Shown here piece after piece: positions 32,750 to 44,095 of a DNA stretch of 64,000 nucleotides; the stretch's first letter is position 1; every line of letters starts with the position of its first letter. The stretch lies in assembly GCA_021234155.1 (NCBI GenBank), contig JAJEKV010000248.1:374001-438000 (forward strand). Reading direction: 5' to 3'. The DNA comes from Isoetes taiwanensis (Eukaryota; Streptophyta; Lycopodiopsida; Isoetales; Isoetaceae). Below the pieces are notes generated by a model. That model was not told the DNA's origin, did not search any database, and was given only the letters and a program-made list of their open reading frames with translations. Made by a program: the position numbers and the translations under genes.

Positions 32750-32903
32750 GTCTGCCATAAACCATGATGAGGTTGAGCAATTCTTGAATGCACGCTATCT
32801 CTCAGCTTCTGAGGCATCATGGAGGATCCTCTCATATAATATACAACAATGGTTTCCTCGTGTCACTAGATTGGTTGTGCAAAAAATATGGTAAGCTTTA
32901 GAA
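32750..32903 (+). pseudogene. Helitron Rep-protein scrap
   Basis: About 45 codons read DEVEQFLNARYLSASEASWR then SYNIQQWFPRV and LVVQ, matching the segment after the HUH/Tyr region of plant Helitron replication proteins (the RYxSxxEAxWR block). The equivalent block in the larger Helitron here is at about 51830-51890. It ends at TAA near 32895. Nothing else of the element is readable nearby. Confidence 0.6.
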
Positions 32904-35824
32904 ACTGACTTGCATAAATCCCCGCTTTGTAGTAAAAGATATGCTCTCTCCTAGATTCTCTACCAGTAAAAGCCTTTGGCATATATTACTGTGAGTTTCA
33001 GAATACTAGAGAATGCTAACAGGAATGATAACACCAGAAAAAAAAAGGTGTTAAGTAAATAACATGCCAGAATTGTCCAGACCCAGTCCCAAGTCTATAG
33101 ACCTCTGAACCAAAATAATAAAGCAAGATATGGATCTCATATGTGATGCAAATATACCTAGCTCCACTAATGCTTATGGAGTATCATTCATCAAGGAGAA
33201 GGAACTCTACGAACCAACAAACTGTATAGCAAAACAAAATTGCAACAACTATTTCATCTCACAATTTTCAAGTTCGAGGATTGGGTTTTCAATCCTGGTC
33301 ACTCATCTGCATACTTGGTCACTCAATCTGCACACTGCATAACCTTGTATCCTAGCCACGACTACTTGATCACTATCTGCACACTGCATAAACCTCGTAT
33401 TCTAGTCATGGCTACTGCTTTTGCATAGCCAATGAGGTAAGTTGCTTATATGATGGAAGGCAATGAAATGAAATAGGGAATATAAAGTATCATAGAAAAC
33501 AGTATCCAGAAACCTCACGCTCTTTTACTTGGTAGACAAATTCATATAAAATAAAATATGCAATTATTAATCTCCAGCTATTATGGAAAATAGATGCATC
33601 AACAAATAAGCTTATGATAACATCATCCAAGTAATCTTTATCACCTGGAAAACGAAGAGAATGATATCATCGCAAACACAAAAATGTTTCGGATATTTAT
33701 GTTTTGTCCATGAGAACAAAAATGCATACTGAAAATGTTCCAAAATACAGCTCCATTTCGAACGTAAATGTGTGAATACTGCACCACAAAGATTCTCTGA
33801 AATTCTGCAACTTAAGAAGCAAGAAAAGGAAATGCCTTGAACGAAAATTCTAGAAAGAAAAAATCAAAATATATATTTTGATTCCTTGTCTAAATCCACT
33901 AAAGCTTAGAACTTCAAGGTTTTGCTTGACGGTATGATCATATAAAAACCATGGTCTGAAAAGAAATTAAGTTCTAATTGAGAACAATAGAGATGGGAAA
34001 GCAAAAGTCTGATACCTAAAAAAGGATGCACAACGAAGATTTGGCACGCATACCTCTCTGTTTTCTTTTAAAAATATCAGTGGAGCTTCTGATAACTACA
34101 AGCCAATACCAATTGAATGTTTCATTTGGTGCTCCAGTTTCTATGACTTGAAAATCTCCATTTGAATATGGCCGAATATGGAAAATCCCAAAAAACAAAA
34201 CATCATCATAGACAATTTATCAGAGACGATTATGGCGTCCTTCCACCCATCCTCATGCTGTGCATGCACCATTTCAATTTGTGACCTTAAAGATTTTAGA
34301 CACTTTTGGAGTTTGGAAAATTCTCCGACGTTTCAGAAAACCCCAAACCTTAGGCCTAATCTTATAAAAAGTAAATCTGAAAAGGATTTCCACTTGCAGG
34401 AAAAAAAATTTTAAGCAATAGATATGAATGTAAATTTGCACGCTTAGAAGACCCTTGGATTCCTTTCTAAACCCCCATTGGATCTCTAACCTCATCTTTA
34501 CGTTGAGGTTATGGTGACATCGAAAATGATGAGTCCTAGAACTTCTAACAATGGCAAGACTACGCATGTTACACCCAAACATAAATCATATAGTTAGCTA
34601 GGAAGAGGCATCTGGCCCAAAAATGAAAATGTTCCTGCCATTCTGAAAAGTTAGAGTAGGTTAAATTTCTCGCCATTTTACGTGCATGGATCACAAATAG
34701 AGGGGTTTCTCCTCAAAAAAAATTGCCCACTTCTAAAAACTTTCGGCCATTCTGAAAATTTCAGAAATTTTCAGCAATAATGGATCTCCAATTCACATTC
34801 TTGTATAGGCTTCTTGTCGCTTACTCAACTCTAATTGCTTTCCAAAAAAAATTCAAGAAGTCCTCAACTGTTGGATGTGAAATTTCCGCCAATAATCTGA
34901 TGCGCATGGGTCAGCACACCGTACACGTGCCAAAACTCAAATCAGAAAGAGCTCTTTCCTCCAGCCAGCGCAGAGATCACATGCACGAAGCCAGATTCAG
35001 AATTATCAAAGCCTCGGATTCGAAGCAACAGACAAAGAAACAGGCTAAACCTTCTATTCTAATATACAAAATTCCTTATGCTAAGCTCTCTACACTAAAA
35101 CCCAAAGAACAGAAGCAATGTACAGTAGCCCACTCCCTCTATAAAAAAAACGAGCAATTGCAAAATTTGTGCAACAAATCAAAAGATGTAATGTGCAAAA
35201 TTCCTTCTATAAAGCCCTCTTTGCAACAATCGCATAAGCAAATGGATGATCCTACTCCCTAAGAACAACCGGGCAACAATCCAAAGAAGCAAGCAACACA
35301 CCCTCTTTGCAACAATCGCATAAGCAAATGGATGATCCGATTCCCTAAGAACAGCCAGGCAACAATCCAAAGAAGCAGACAACACACCCTGCTCCCATGC
35401 CTGCGGCAAATCCATCCCCTTGCCCTTCTCCCACCTACAGACGGATTCACAAAATGAAACACTCTGGACTGGAAAGATCGTGACAACAAGAAAATCGGAT
35501 CTGCAACCGCTTCTTTGCATATCATACTAAGAAGTAAAAGATCATGACAGCAAGAAAATCGAATCTGCAACCACTTTTTTGCATATCATAGTAAGAAGTA
35601 AAGGCCAAGAGTTTTCTTGCAAAAAAAAAGTGCCACCCGCCGCCTCGAATGTCATTAGGAAACCTAATGGGATCCCAGAAACCAGGTTAATGTAAACGTC
35701 CACAGGGAGGAAATTTCTTGTTTTTTAGCCTTTTGTTCAAAACAAGAAACTAGCCCAGTTCGAAGCTCAGGCAGCGCCGCCAATGCTCTGCCAAGAAACC
35801 TCCAGAAGGTTTTTTTTTAAAGCC

Positions 35825-36030
35825 ATAGCCGGAAGCTCTGAAGCCCGTTGAAAGCCATAGCCAGAAGACATAGCCATAGCTCGGAAGCTCTGAAAGCCTT
35901 AGCCGGAAGCTCTAAAGCCGAATTTTCATCTAATCAGACGCCCAGAAGCTCTGAAAGCCGGATTTTCAATCCATTCAGAAGCCATAGCCATAGCTCAAAA
36001 GCTCTGAAAGCCTTAGCCGGAAGCCTTATG
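35825..36030 (+). repeat. Degenerate tandem repeat of AGCCGGAAGCTCTGAAAGCC
   Basis: About eight partial units of CCATAGCCGGAAGCTCTGAA in varying lengths, with interspersed AATTTTCATCTAATCAGACG. Confidence 0.75.
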
Positions 36031-36086
36031 TCTGGGCAGGTCTGGTGATTTGGAGCAGGAAAGAACTGCCGGCACCGTTCGTGGTA

Positions 36087-36205
36087 CTCTACCATAGAAC
36101 AAATTTTTTTTGCCTAGCAAAAATTTCCTCCATGTGGACCGTTTACTCTGCCATAGAGCAAATTTTTTTTGCCTAGCAAAAATTTCCTCCCTATGGACCG
36201 TTTAC
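36087..36205 (+). repeat. 59-base direct duplication
   Basis: CTCTACCATAGAACAAATTT...GGACCGTTTA is followed at once by a copy with four or so changes (CTCTGCCATAGAGCAAATTT...). Recent tandem duplication. Confidence 0.85.
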
Positions 36206-36673
36206 GTGGCGCAACTGCAATGGCTTGGGGTTTCCTGAAATAAACCCCCTGGCGGCCGCCCGCAGACGGCCATCATATCTTCACCCCTTCTTAGTTACGT
36301 TGAAACCTCTATTGTGCACTTGTATTTGCCAGCTGGACGCAGGAGGATATTTTCTTCCCTTTACACAGATCTTCAAGATATGAAGATACAATAACACGTG
36401 TCGCGGGGAGTGGAGAAAGCCACATAAATGTAAATTGACTTTATTAACATCTTAAAAACAAAATTGTGTACCATTCTCTTTTGCTCAAAGCAAATATTAA
36501 TGAACTCATCTTCAGGCTTTAATGCATACTATATAATCAGATAAACAAAGCAGGTACTCCAGAACCAAATTGTTTTGGTTGTTATTTCCCTCGCAGAGGC
36601 GAAAAAAATAGAGAAGGATATCTCCAACAACGCAGTTTGAGATAAGATACAAAAGGCAGGCTGTGCATGCTGT

Positions 36674-38415
36674 TTAAGGCTTCAAGGCAATAGCCAGACC
36701 CAATTTGGCACTATTATCCAGTGCCCTTGCATCAACTTCTCCAGAAATAGTGATCAAAGATTTTGGCCTAAACTCATGCTGAATAGATGCGCCAATTTTC
36801 CCAGCACTATTTAGACGTCCTTTTGCAACAGTTAACAGGTCCAATGCATAGGATCCACCAACAGTGAAGGTGTTCTCATTCTTGGATATGCTATGAACCA
36901 TTTCTGCACCAATGGTTGATGACGCTAACGGGTTCACAGAATGAATATAAGATGCCTTTATTGTGTCACACTTGTCAGCGCTGCAATTCCAACCAATGAG
37001 ATAAGAAAGCAGGTAATGCAATAACTAAATGCTGATGCTTAAAATGTTATAATATGCTGAGGATAGAACATGTACAGTGTGACGGCAGCAGTAAAATCTG
37101 GCTTGTTGATTCCAAGAACTGCATTGTACTTCTTCAAGTTCCCTGATGATGTGTCCACAGATACTTCAGCACCCACAGAAAGCCCTGCATGGCCAAGTAG
37201 TGCTGTAAAATCAACGGCGGGTGCTGCTGTAAGACCAACACTGCTCGTGATACCAACATACTCATTAACATAATGGAAGTCAAGCTGCCAAATCAATACA
37301 AGGTCAGTGTGTCATTTTAACAAAGCATTGTCCGAGGGCAGCATAAGTACTACCTTTCCCGATGCTTGATCAGGAATTGTGCCAGTTATGATTGATTTAA
37401 AGCCAGGTGCAATGTCGTTGATGGTAATAGTTGTGAAAACCTGTAATAGAAAAAGATGCCCTATTAATGTGTACAAGTAAATTAGGCATGGGGGAAAAAA
37501 TTCCTACTATTATACTAAAAGGCTGCCATTTCTATAATATAAATAAAATAGCTAAAAATCCAATCCTAAAAAGCTTTGCCAAACACAAAAACCCAAATTG
37601 ATCGAGGCATTTGAACATAAACTTACATTGGCATTTGCATCAACTTTAAAGTCCGCAGTAATATTGTTGTGCTTCAATTGCGTCACTGCTTCTCCAGACC
37701 ATAAGCTTCCTTTTTTAGTTCCAGAGTTGGTAAATGTCTGAACAGATGAGGCCTAGTTAGATATAAATAAGACTACTACAGAAAGTGATTTAAAACAAAC
37801 AAAGTTGTTGCTAATATTTACCAATCCTGATGAGGTGGTGGTTGTCACAGTGAACTTATGGTCAAAGTTGTAGTCTTTGGTTAGAAGATCTGCACACATG
37901 CAATTCCGACCCATTCAGCATCCAGTTTCAAACTCCATAGTTACTAGTAGCAATACAACTCAAAATTTTTGATGAATTACAGAAACGGAGGATGATTATA
38001 TGGCTGAGACGAAGGATCCACCATACCCTAAATTATCAGCTGTTATATTTGCAAAATAGTAATATGAGATGCCTTCTAAGTTATAATAGGCAGAAGGCAT
38101 TTCATAGCCTTTGAAAGATCTACGTCCAGAAGTCAGTCATTCTTTTGGTGCCTTGACAGTATAAATATAAACTCTATGGAGAGTAGAGAACTCATAGGAA
38201 AACTCTATAATAAACCTTAGGCGTTGGAGCTTTGGCATGGTAAAGGTAACGATGTATACAACTGTTAGCTAATAAGTCAGATCCTTCAGTCAGGCAATGT
38301 AAACAGACAGCCTATCGAATAGGAAAAATCCAAATGATCCATTGCCATTTACAAAGTAAGACCAACCTCTTATCTTCTTGCCAACATCAGAGTAAACACC
38401 AGGTCCCTTGGCCAT
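36674..38415 (-). CDS. VDAC: Mitochondrial outer-membrane porin VDAC, six coding exons, intact
   Basis: The voltage-dependent anion channel forms a 19-strand beta-barrel in the mitochondrial outer membrane and passes ATP, ADP and other metabolites. Exons on the minus strand are 38415-38367, 37889-37822, 37737-37627, 37440-37354, 37284-37076 and 36980-36674. All introns are GT...AG and all phases join, giving 831 bases and 276 residues, the usual plant VDAC length. The protein starts MAKGPGVYSDVGKKIRDLL (N-terminal gating helix), then FDHKFTVTTTTSSGL; it has VFTTITINDIAPGFKS, TIPDQASGKLDF and the C-terminal signature ENTFTVGGSYALDLLTVAK, and ends LGLAIALKP. The ATG context follows an AGCT in-leader. 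No frameshift or stop is present. This is the only gene in the window with a complete, undamaged structure. The isoform number cannot be assigned. Confidence 0.96.
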
Positions 38416-38900
38416 AGCTGCGGGTTTACCAAGGACCCTTGATTATTAAAACGTTCCACCGCTACCCTGCAATACATTAGACGGGTTAACATGTGAAAAA
38501 ATGTTCACATTGGGGTTACGTTCTCTGATAATACATGCCATCCAACTGGTCCTCGCAGAAACGCTGAACGCTTCAGAAATTTTTGAGAAGCATTATATCT
38601 ATGTGATTTAATGGCTATGGACCACAGAAAACATGGAAAGACTGATGGGACTTTCCAAAAACTAAAAATAACAGCACATAAGGAATTGGGAATCTAAACA
38701 AAAAGGTAGCAAGGATTACTTACTACGGCAATTACAAAGAAGAAGGGGGCGGAATGGGAAATGTACCTGCGGGCTATGGCCGCACCGCACCAAAAAAGAT
38801 TCCGGCTGGGCGATGGACGCGGCGTGTGACCCTGCGCAGATATTAAGAATACCAAGTGGGTCTCTGGCGTCCAGGGCGGCTAGGGTTTGTACCCTAAGCA
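38416..38900 (-). promoter_or_regulatory. VDAC leader exon, leader intron and promoter-proximal telo-box
   Basis: A 5' UTR intron is predicted at 38766-38467 (donor CGCAG|GTACATTTCCC, acceptor TATTGCAG|GGTAGCGG). The upstream leader exon runs from about 38900 to 38767. It contains AAACCCTAG on the minus strand (38880-38888), a telo-box common near the start of plant genes for translation and mitochondrial proteins. Exact start site unknown. Confidence 0.6.
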
Positions 38901-39069
38901 GGCTCAAGGGTTTTAGCTACCAAAACCCCATCCATTCAAAATAGTTGTTGTTCGCTTTAGTAAATTCATAAGGGTTCAATCTCTCATCTTTAACTAATTG
39001 CAGTTTTTCATAAGCCAAATCCTATCTCATTTACCTTGCCTTGAGATCAGGTGGACCTTGCTTTAAGAC

Positions 39070-39192
39070 ATGCCCCAATATCACAGTTGGGTCGCTGTTA
39101 TTTCCGGTGGTGCATTCTTAGGCATCCACGTCGCCCTTCCGATTTCAAGGAATCCTATTTCCATTCTTCATGCTTCAGCACCGGCTGCACAG
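39070..39192 (+). CDS. Candidate divergent first exon (41 codons, membrane segment)
   Basis: An ATG at 39070 opens 41 codons ending exactly at a strong donor (GCACAG|GTAAGAAA). The peptide starts MPQYHSWVAVISGGAFLGI and has a hydrophobic segment (residues 7-24) followed by an Arg and Ser/Ala-rich end. It lies head-to-head with VDAC, a few hundred bases from the leader exon, so a shared bidirectional promoter is possible. The following exon was not found; the next 60 bases lead into a foldback element at 39259. I do not recognise the family. Confidence 0.4.
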
Positions 39193-39258
39193 GTAAGAAA
39201 TCATAGCAAATTTTGATCATAGTAACCGGATCTTGCGCTCCCCAACTGTGATATTGTA

Positions 39259-39352
39259 AGGGTAGCACGATTGGTCCTGGATTCCCGGTTTGCAGCTCCC
39301 GGCTACGCCGGTCGCTGCCAAACCGGGAATCCAGTCCCAATCGTGCTACCCT
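39259..39352. repeat. Foldback MITE flanked by TA
   Basis: AGGGTAGCACGATTGG at the left pairs with CCAATCGTGCTACCCT at the right, and the pairing continues inward through CCTGGATTCCCGGTTTG / CAAACCGGGAATCCAG around CAGCTCCCGGCTACGCCGGT. TA at 39257-39258 and 39353-39354 is a likely target duplication. Same architecture as 22931-23049 with a different sequence. Confidence 0.88.
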
Positions 39353-39598
39353 TATACGTTCTTATAAGTCTGACCATATTCTTCTTCTTCTTTTTTAATT
39401 GAAGGCTTTCTATATATATTTATATGGTAATTCCTACACAAAAGAACTTTTTTCAAGAGAAGTATAACCCTTAAATATTCCGATCACATGGCGGCTGATA
39501 AACAAGAGTTTTTCTTTTATGGTGTTATAGCCTCCAAAAACATATTATAACACAACATAATAAAAGATTAGGTATGTTTGACGTTTCTAGATCCTGGC

Positions 39599-39907
39599 CT
39601 AAAAACAGAGCTTAATGATAGGACTTGGAGATTGAAGTTTCTTGATCTTTCTTACTTTTCCTTTGACTACTTGACGGAAGGTGCAGTAGATGCACATGCA
39701 TGATTTTGCTTTCGCCATATTGAATCTGCCCTTGGAATCTTTGGCTTGACATAATGTGTCTCTTCTCACATCAAAATTCTGATCACAGCAACATCCGCAT
39801 CCACATTGATCCTGGTATTCTAGCGCATTAGCTGCTTCAAATATCTTCATCCATTGAGAATTTGTCTTCAGAACTATTCGATTCCATTTGAGTTTACGCA
39901 CTAGCAT
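39599..39907 (-). CDS. Cys-rich reading frame, possible terminal exon (unrecognised)
   Basis: A 102-codon frame contains CGCGCCCDQNFDVRRDTLC and KSCMCIYCTFRQ, giving ten Cys in about 55 residues, then a Lys/Arg-rich tail and the stop TAG. A CTTTTTACAG acceptor lies just upstream of the frame (about 39922), so it could be the last exon of a gene entering from the right. The Cys spacing suggests metal binding, but I cannot match a family. No upstream exon found. Confidence 0.35.
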   Translation of the reverse strand: MLVRKLKWNRIVLKTNSQWMKIFEAANALEYQDQCGCGCCCDQNFDVRRDTLCQAKDSKGRFNMAKAKSCMCIYCTFRQVVKGKVRKIKKLQSPSPIIKLCF

Positions 39908-40429
39908 GAAGAGGACATCTGTAAAAAGTCAAAAATCATCTGTTAATCTCATATATCCAGTTAACATCATATTGAACTTATATCCAGTTAACATCATATT
40001 GAACTTGTTTGATAATTCCTTCAGGGAATTTGGTTTTCTAGGCGTATGAAAAACTTTTAATATTTTTTTCATGGGTTGGTTTGCCTAAGGTTTCAGGTTT
40101 TTTTTTGTGGTCGAAGACATTTTCTGATGATCCAAAAATTGGGAAGGCGAATGGCGGGCGCGAGCGCTAGCTTGATCCTGGTTAAACCTAACTAGGGTTC
40201 TATCGCGATAAGGCTCTCGAATCGAAGTAAGCAGGTAAGGTACTCCCATTATATCTTTAGATCTTGGTTTTTTTGGGTCCCATCACCTTCCTGGAAAGGT
40301 ATCTTCGACTCTGTCATTATCTTTCTCTCCCTTTCTGCCATTTGCAAAATTTTTCCCTTTCTCTGACCTCCAATCATCCATATTCTCCTTCTCACGCCCC
40401 CTTTACAAGCTCCGTACTAGTCTGATACC
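39908..40429. other. Spacer and probable LINE 5' UTR
   Basis: AT-rich to about 40130, with a 25-base direct repeat (TATCCAGTTAACATCATATTGAACTT) at about 39954-40002. It becomes GC-rich near 40140 (GGCGGGCGCGAGCGC), which probably begins the LINE leader. Confidence 0.5.
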
Positions 40430-43330
40430 ATGGCCCCTCCAGATCTACCGGACGGATTATCTCCCGCAATGCATTCCATCTTAAATGTTTTCTGCTCCTT
40501 AAAACCTGAAGAGCAGAAATAGACTCTCGCCCAACAGCAGCTTTTGCTCCAAGGAGACCTAGCACCAATCCAATTCGGTGAATTCACTACCTTTGTTCCA
40601 GTATCGATGGTGCCTAAGAATGCTCTTCCTTCATCTTTCCCGGATAGACCGTTTTGGGACTGTTATGCCCCTCTGAATGCGAATTCGAGCAATACCCTTT
40701 TTTTTTTTTTGAAGAACTATCTCATCAATATATTAAAAGAATGGTAATGTTACAAAGCAAGTGAGGAGGAAGGAGAACTGCCCCAAAGAGACAGCGATAC
40801 CTCGACACTCCACAACAAACTCACAAAAAAACTACAACTCTACTGCTGTATAAACCAACCATCACCATCTACAACACCCAAGAAGTCCCACCAAATGGCA
40901 AACTTCCGCTCTACTAATCCCGGGAACACCAGAAAGCTTTGAAATAGCTTGTACCTGAGTCGAGGAATCAGAGAGGCTGCAGGCTGCTGAATCCCCTGAA
41001 AGATGCACAACCGCCGCCGCTTCCAAATCAACCACACCAACCAAGCCATTGCTGCCGCAAGAGCGGCCAAGCACCAGGATACACATGAAGCAGCAACTGT
41101 TGGCTAGTCAATCTCACCTGAAATAGAGCCCTGACCCAATCCCAGGCAGCCTGCAAGTGAGGGCATAAAACCAGACAATGCTCCACAGTCTCATGATGAA
41201 GGCCACAACAGGGCAAAGAGGGCTCACACCCAGCCTAAACTGACTCACAAGGACATTCACCCTGATACAGCGGTGCACCACCTGCCACAGAAGCAATACT
41301 TTTATCCGGAGGTCTCAACCTTTTAAGAAAGACAATTCCATCAAACAAGAAATTTTGAACATGAAGAAACATAATCCACCGACTTACCGTCATTCCAGAG
41401 GTATTGAATTGAATCCCGATCTCTGTCACTCAAGGTTTGAATTTTTGTCTTCGCATGCTGTTATATGTTGGTCTGAAAAGGAAGGAATAATCCTGGGGAA
41501 TGTTTCCAAACAAATCTGTGCCATGTCCAAAACCATTCAAATTTCCTCGATCTACTGGACCCGCTTTCCCTATTTTATTATCGAATTCTGCTCTGAACAA
41601 GCGGTTGAACATATCCTTAAAATGGGACACCTTACCCACCTCGGCTTCAAAATCAAATTCCAGAAATGGTCGTACCAATTCAATCCTCTGCGGCCATCCA
41701 CACTGCTTATGTTCACTTGCATGATTTAAACCCGGTATTCTGGAAGCCCCATTGTCTTAAAACCATCTTCTCCTCAATTGGATCATTCATCTCAGCTGAA
41801 CGAGACCTGACAGGCCTCCCATTGGTCTTCATTCAGCTGGATCTTCTCAAACCTATCCCTCTCGAACTTACCTTCCAGGATATGTTTGGGACTGACCAAT
41901 CCCTGCTCTTAAGATGGAATGGGTTGCCCCATGTTTGTCCTATCTACAGAAAGTGCTTGCATGGAGGAGAAAGGTGTGCCCCTGTTCTGGTTTAGCAAGC
42001 TGTCACAGAGCACACTAACCCAATTACAGAATTTCGTGCTTACAACCATCACCATGGTAACCCAAATGGCGACAGATTATCAGAGAGAAAATTGCCTTGG
42101 CTAATAAAGAGCTAGAAGAGACCCTTAGAAACCACGAGATGGAGTCACACTCTGTAGGAGGGACTTTAAAGGTTTTGAATGAGGGGGTTACCACTAAAGG
42201 TATCTCCTTCAATCTATCTGCCATGGTTAAAACCTTTGATTAATATAAACCCAGATCAGATCCAACATGACAAAATTATAGTAATTAAGGCCAAAGATGC
42301 CCAAGTGGATGGGGTTTATTTGACTTTGCAGTCCTCCAACTCAGACCACACCCTCTCAAAGGACCAAGACTCTGGTCGGACTGATAAAGATGACCACGCT
42401 TCAGCCGAATTGGATACCTCCATGAAGTTCGACAATACGTATACAACAACAGAAAGGGAGGAAATCAGCTCCCCCCTTGTCTGTAAAAACAGGTTCAAAT
42501 TATTACAGGACTCTGCAGATGGTATTGATGGAGACTTGGATGAAATCACTGGTCTACAGGAAAAGGAAAACTTACAGGATAAGGCTCAGGGACTACAACA
42601 GGCCCATGAAACCGGACTGCCCACATTCACTTCATCCTCTCGACCACCCCTCCACTAGCCAATTCTACTTTGACTGCTGACAGAATTGTTGTTGACCTCT
42701 CAGTTGACCCCACCTCCAACCACACGTCTATCAACTTTGACATTCCTTCACTGGGCCCCCTCTTCCACCATACCCCTATCCCTGTTCTCTATGATAAATA
42801 TGACAAGTCTACAGTGGACCTTATCAGCAAAATTATCAAGTTGCCTCAAACCTAAGGCTGCTCCCCCCAACGCCAACAAGCATGATGGCGAGGAGGATGC
42901 TGAGCGAAATCAGGTAAGTGATCACTCCCTTGTTTGTCTCAGTCCACAGCCAGAATTCCAGACAATCCAAAGGTGTGATCGGGAGGATGAAATCCCCTCC
43001 TCCATACAAGATGGCCTCAATCCTGATGTTGAATGTGAGTTTGTGAAATCATCTTATCAGGAAACTGAAAATCATAATATTGAGCTTGGACTACATGCCT
43101 TGCAACAGAACCTTGAAGCTCTAAATATCACTGAGTCAACACAACTAGACCTGATTGTCCCTGGTTCAGAGGAGGATCTTAGTTGCAGCCCCTTGCATGA
43201 TATTTCCAACACCTTTTTGAGATCTCTCAAGAAAAGGATGAAAGGTAGGGCACCATCTAAGTCCCCTTTCAACAATGAAAGTGTCTCCCACATCTACAAC
43301 ACTAGAAGTAAATCTCACCTCATGGCTTGA
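40430..43330 (+). pseudogene. LINE (L1-type) ORF1, interrupted
   Basis: ATG 40430 starts MAPPDLPDGLSPAMHSILN. An early TAG occurs near 40518. The frame is then interrupted by an antisense LINE piece (40698-41352). It resumes with SRFEFLSSHAVICWSEKEG, SSIYWTRFPYFIIEFCSEQA and FKIKFQKWSY, a layout like the DUF4283 domain of plant LINE ORF1, then LTFQDMFGTDQSLLLRWNGL and HVCPIYRKCLHGGERC, a zinc-knuckle-like end. A long polar tail reaches TGA 43328-43330. ORF1 proteins bind RNA for target-primed reverse transcription. Several frameshifts are present. ORF2 follows 54 bases later. Confidence 0.7.
40698..41352 (-). mobile_element. Antisense LINE 3' fragment nested in the LINE ORF1
   Basis: A T run (40698-40710) followed by GAAGAACTATCTCATCAATA is the complement of a plant LINE 3' UTR and poly(A). 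On the minus strand further in, the C-terminal zinc-binding segment of LINE ORF2 is readable: LLWQVVHRCIRVNVLVSQFR, then CCGLHHETVEHCLVLCPH and LQAAWDWV. This is a 5'-truncated copy. A target-site duplication was not identified with confidence. Confidence 0.75.
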
Positions 43331-43383
43331 AGAAACTCAATTACTGAAAATCTGCCCTCCCCCGTTCCTGCTCCTTGCCATTT

Positions 43384-43563
43384 ATGGGGGTATTAACTTG
43401 GAATTTGAGGGGCATTAAAGGGCCTACTAAAAGAAGATGCTTTATTGCCTCAGTCAGGGACTTCAGGGCTGATATTATCATGATCCAGGAACATAGACTC
43501 CCCAGCTTTGAATAAGCTAATCTGGGTGAATGGATCAGACCTGGTATGGCCTCCTGCTACGTC
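43384..43563 (+). pseudogene. LINE ORF2 start (endonuclease), truncated
   Basis: MGVLTWNLRGIKGPTKRRCF and then FRADIIMIQEHRLPSFE match the first block of the apurinic-type endonuclease of plant LINEs (the WNxRG and IQEH/ET motifs). A stop follows near 43514, and the reading frame ends at 43563 where CACTACAAGAGG begins. Confidence 0.8.
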
Positions 43564-44095
43564 CACTACAAGAGGATGGAGGTATAGTGTCAACCCTTGT
43601 GTCAAGCTATAAATGTAGTGGCAATTTTGTGTCAAATGTTACTATCTTGACACAAAGAGCTTCTATTGTGTCAAGAATGTGTCAACGTCATAATGTCAAA
43701 TATTTTCTCAAAATAGTGACATCATTTTGTCAAAGTTATATTGCGATTTATGTGCACAGTTGTAACAACTTTTAAACAAATGTTATAATCAAGGTGTGCC
43801 AACCTTTTCTAAAGTCTTATAACAAAATTTCATCCAATGTTTTATCAAAATAATGACATAATATTTATCAAGTTTACATTGCACTTTAATTGTGTTGTCG
43901 CAACAACTTCTAAACAACATTATAACTATACTTTTTCTTTACAAAGTATTATCCAAATTTTTATGTATTATTTTGACAAAATATTGTGGACCATTCATAC
44001 ATCATTTTTTAAAGATAGCTATGATTGCCAAGATTCTAAGATTCTATCAAGGAACAAATCTAGTACAAACACTCAAAATGAAGGAGAATAGATGA
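43564..44095 (+). mobile_element. CACTA-like transposon end with subterminal TGTCAA repeats
   Basis: CACTACAAGAGG at 43564 matches the terminal inverted repeat of plant CACTA (En/Spm) elements. Within the next 165 bases TGTCAA or its complement occurs about eight times (for example 43588, 43600, 43630, 43672, 43683, 43728), as expected of subterminal transposase-binding repeats. A looser duplication follows (TCAAAATA(A/G)TGACAT... at about 43708 and 43845). The matching right end (…TTGTAGTG) was not found, so the element may be truncated. Confidence 0.6.

Larger units (their letters stand above)
32904..36673. other. AT-rich intergenic region with several short tandem duplications
   Basis: No gene recognised. 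Duplications: ~50 bases at 33316-33415 (CTGCACACTGCATAA core), ~88 bases at 35215-35392 (CTTTGCAACAATCGCATAAG), ~63 bases at 35478-35602 (CAAGAAAATCGGATCTGCAA), AGCCGGAAGCTCTGAAAGCC units at 35825-36030, and a 59-base pair at 36087-36205. The 160-codon frame at 34780-35262 has no domain. 36430-36673 is probably the 3' UTR of the VDAC gene to the right. Confidence 0.55.

Noticed and set aside
34780-35262. 160-codon plus frame
   Set aside because: Low-information Lys/Ser/Gln composition, no family, and it overlaps a tandem duplication at its end.
40544-40747. Independent 67-codon gene
   Set aside because: It is LINE ORF1 running into the T tract of the nested antisense LINE.
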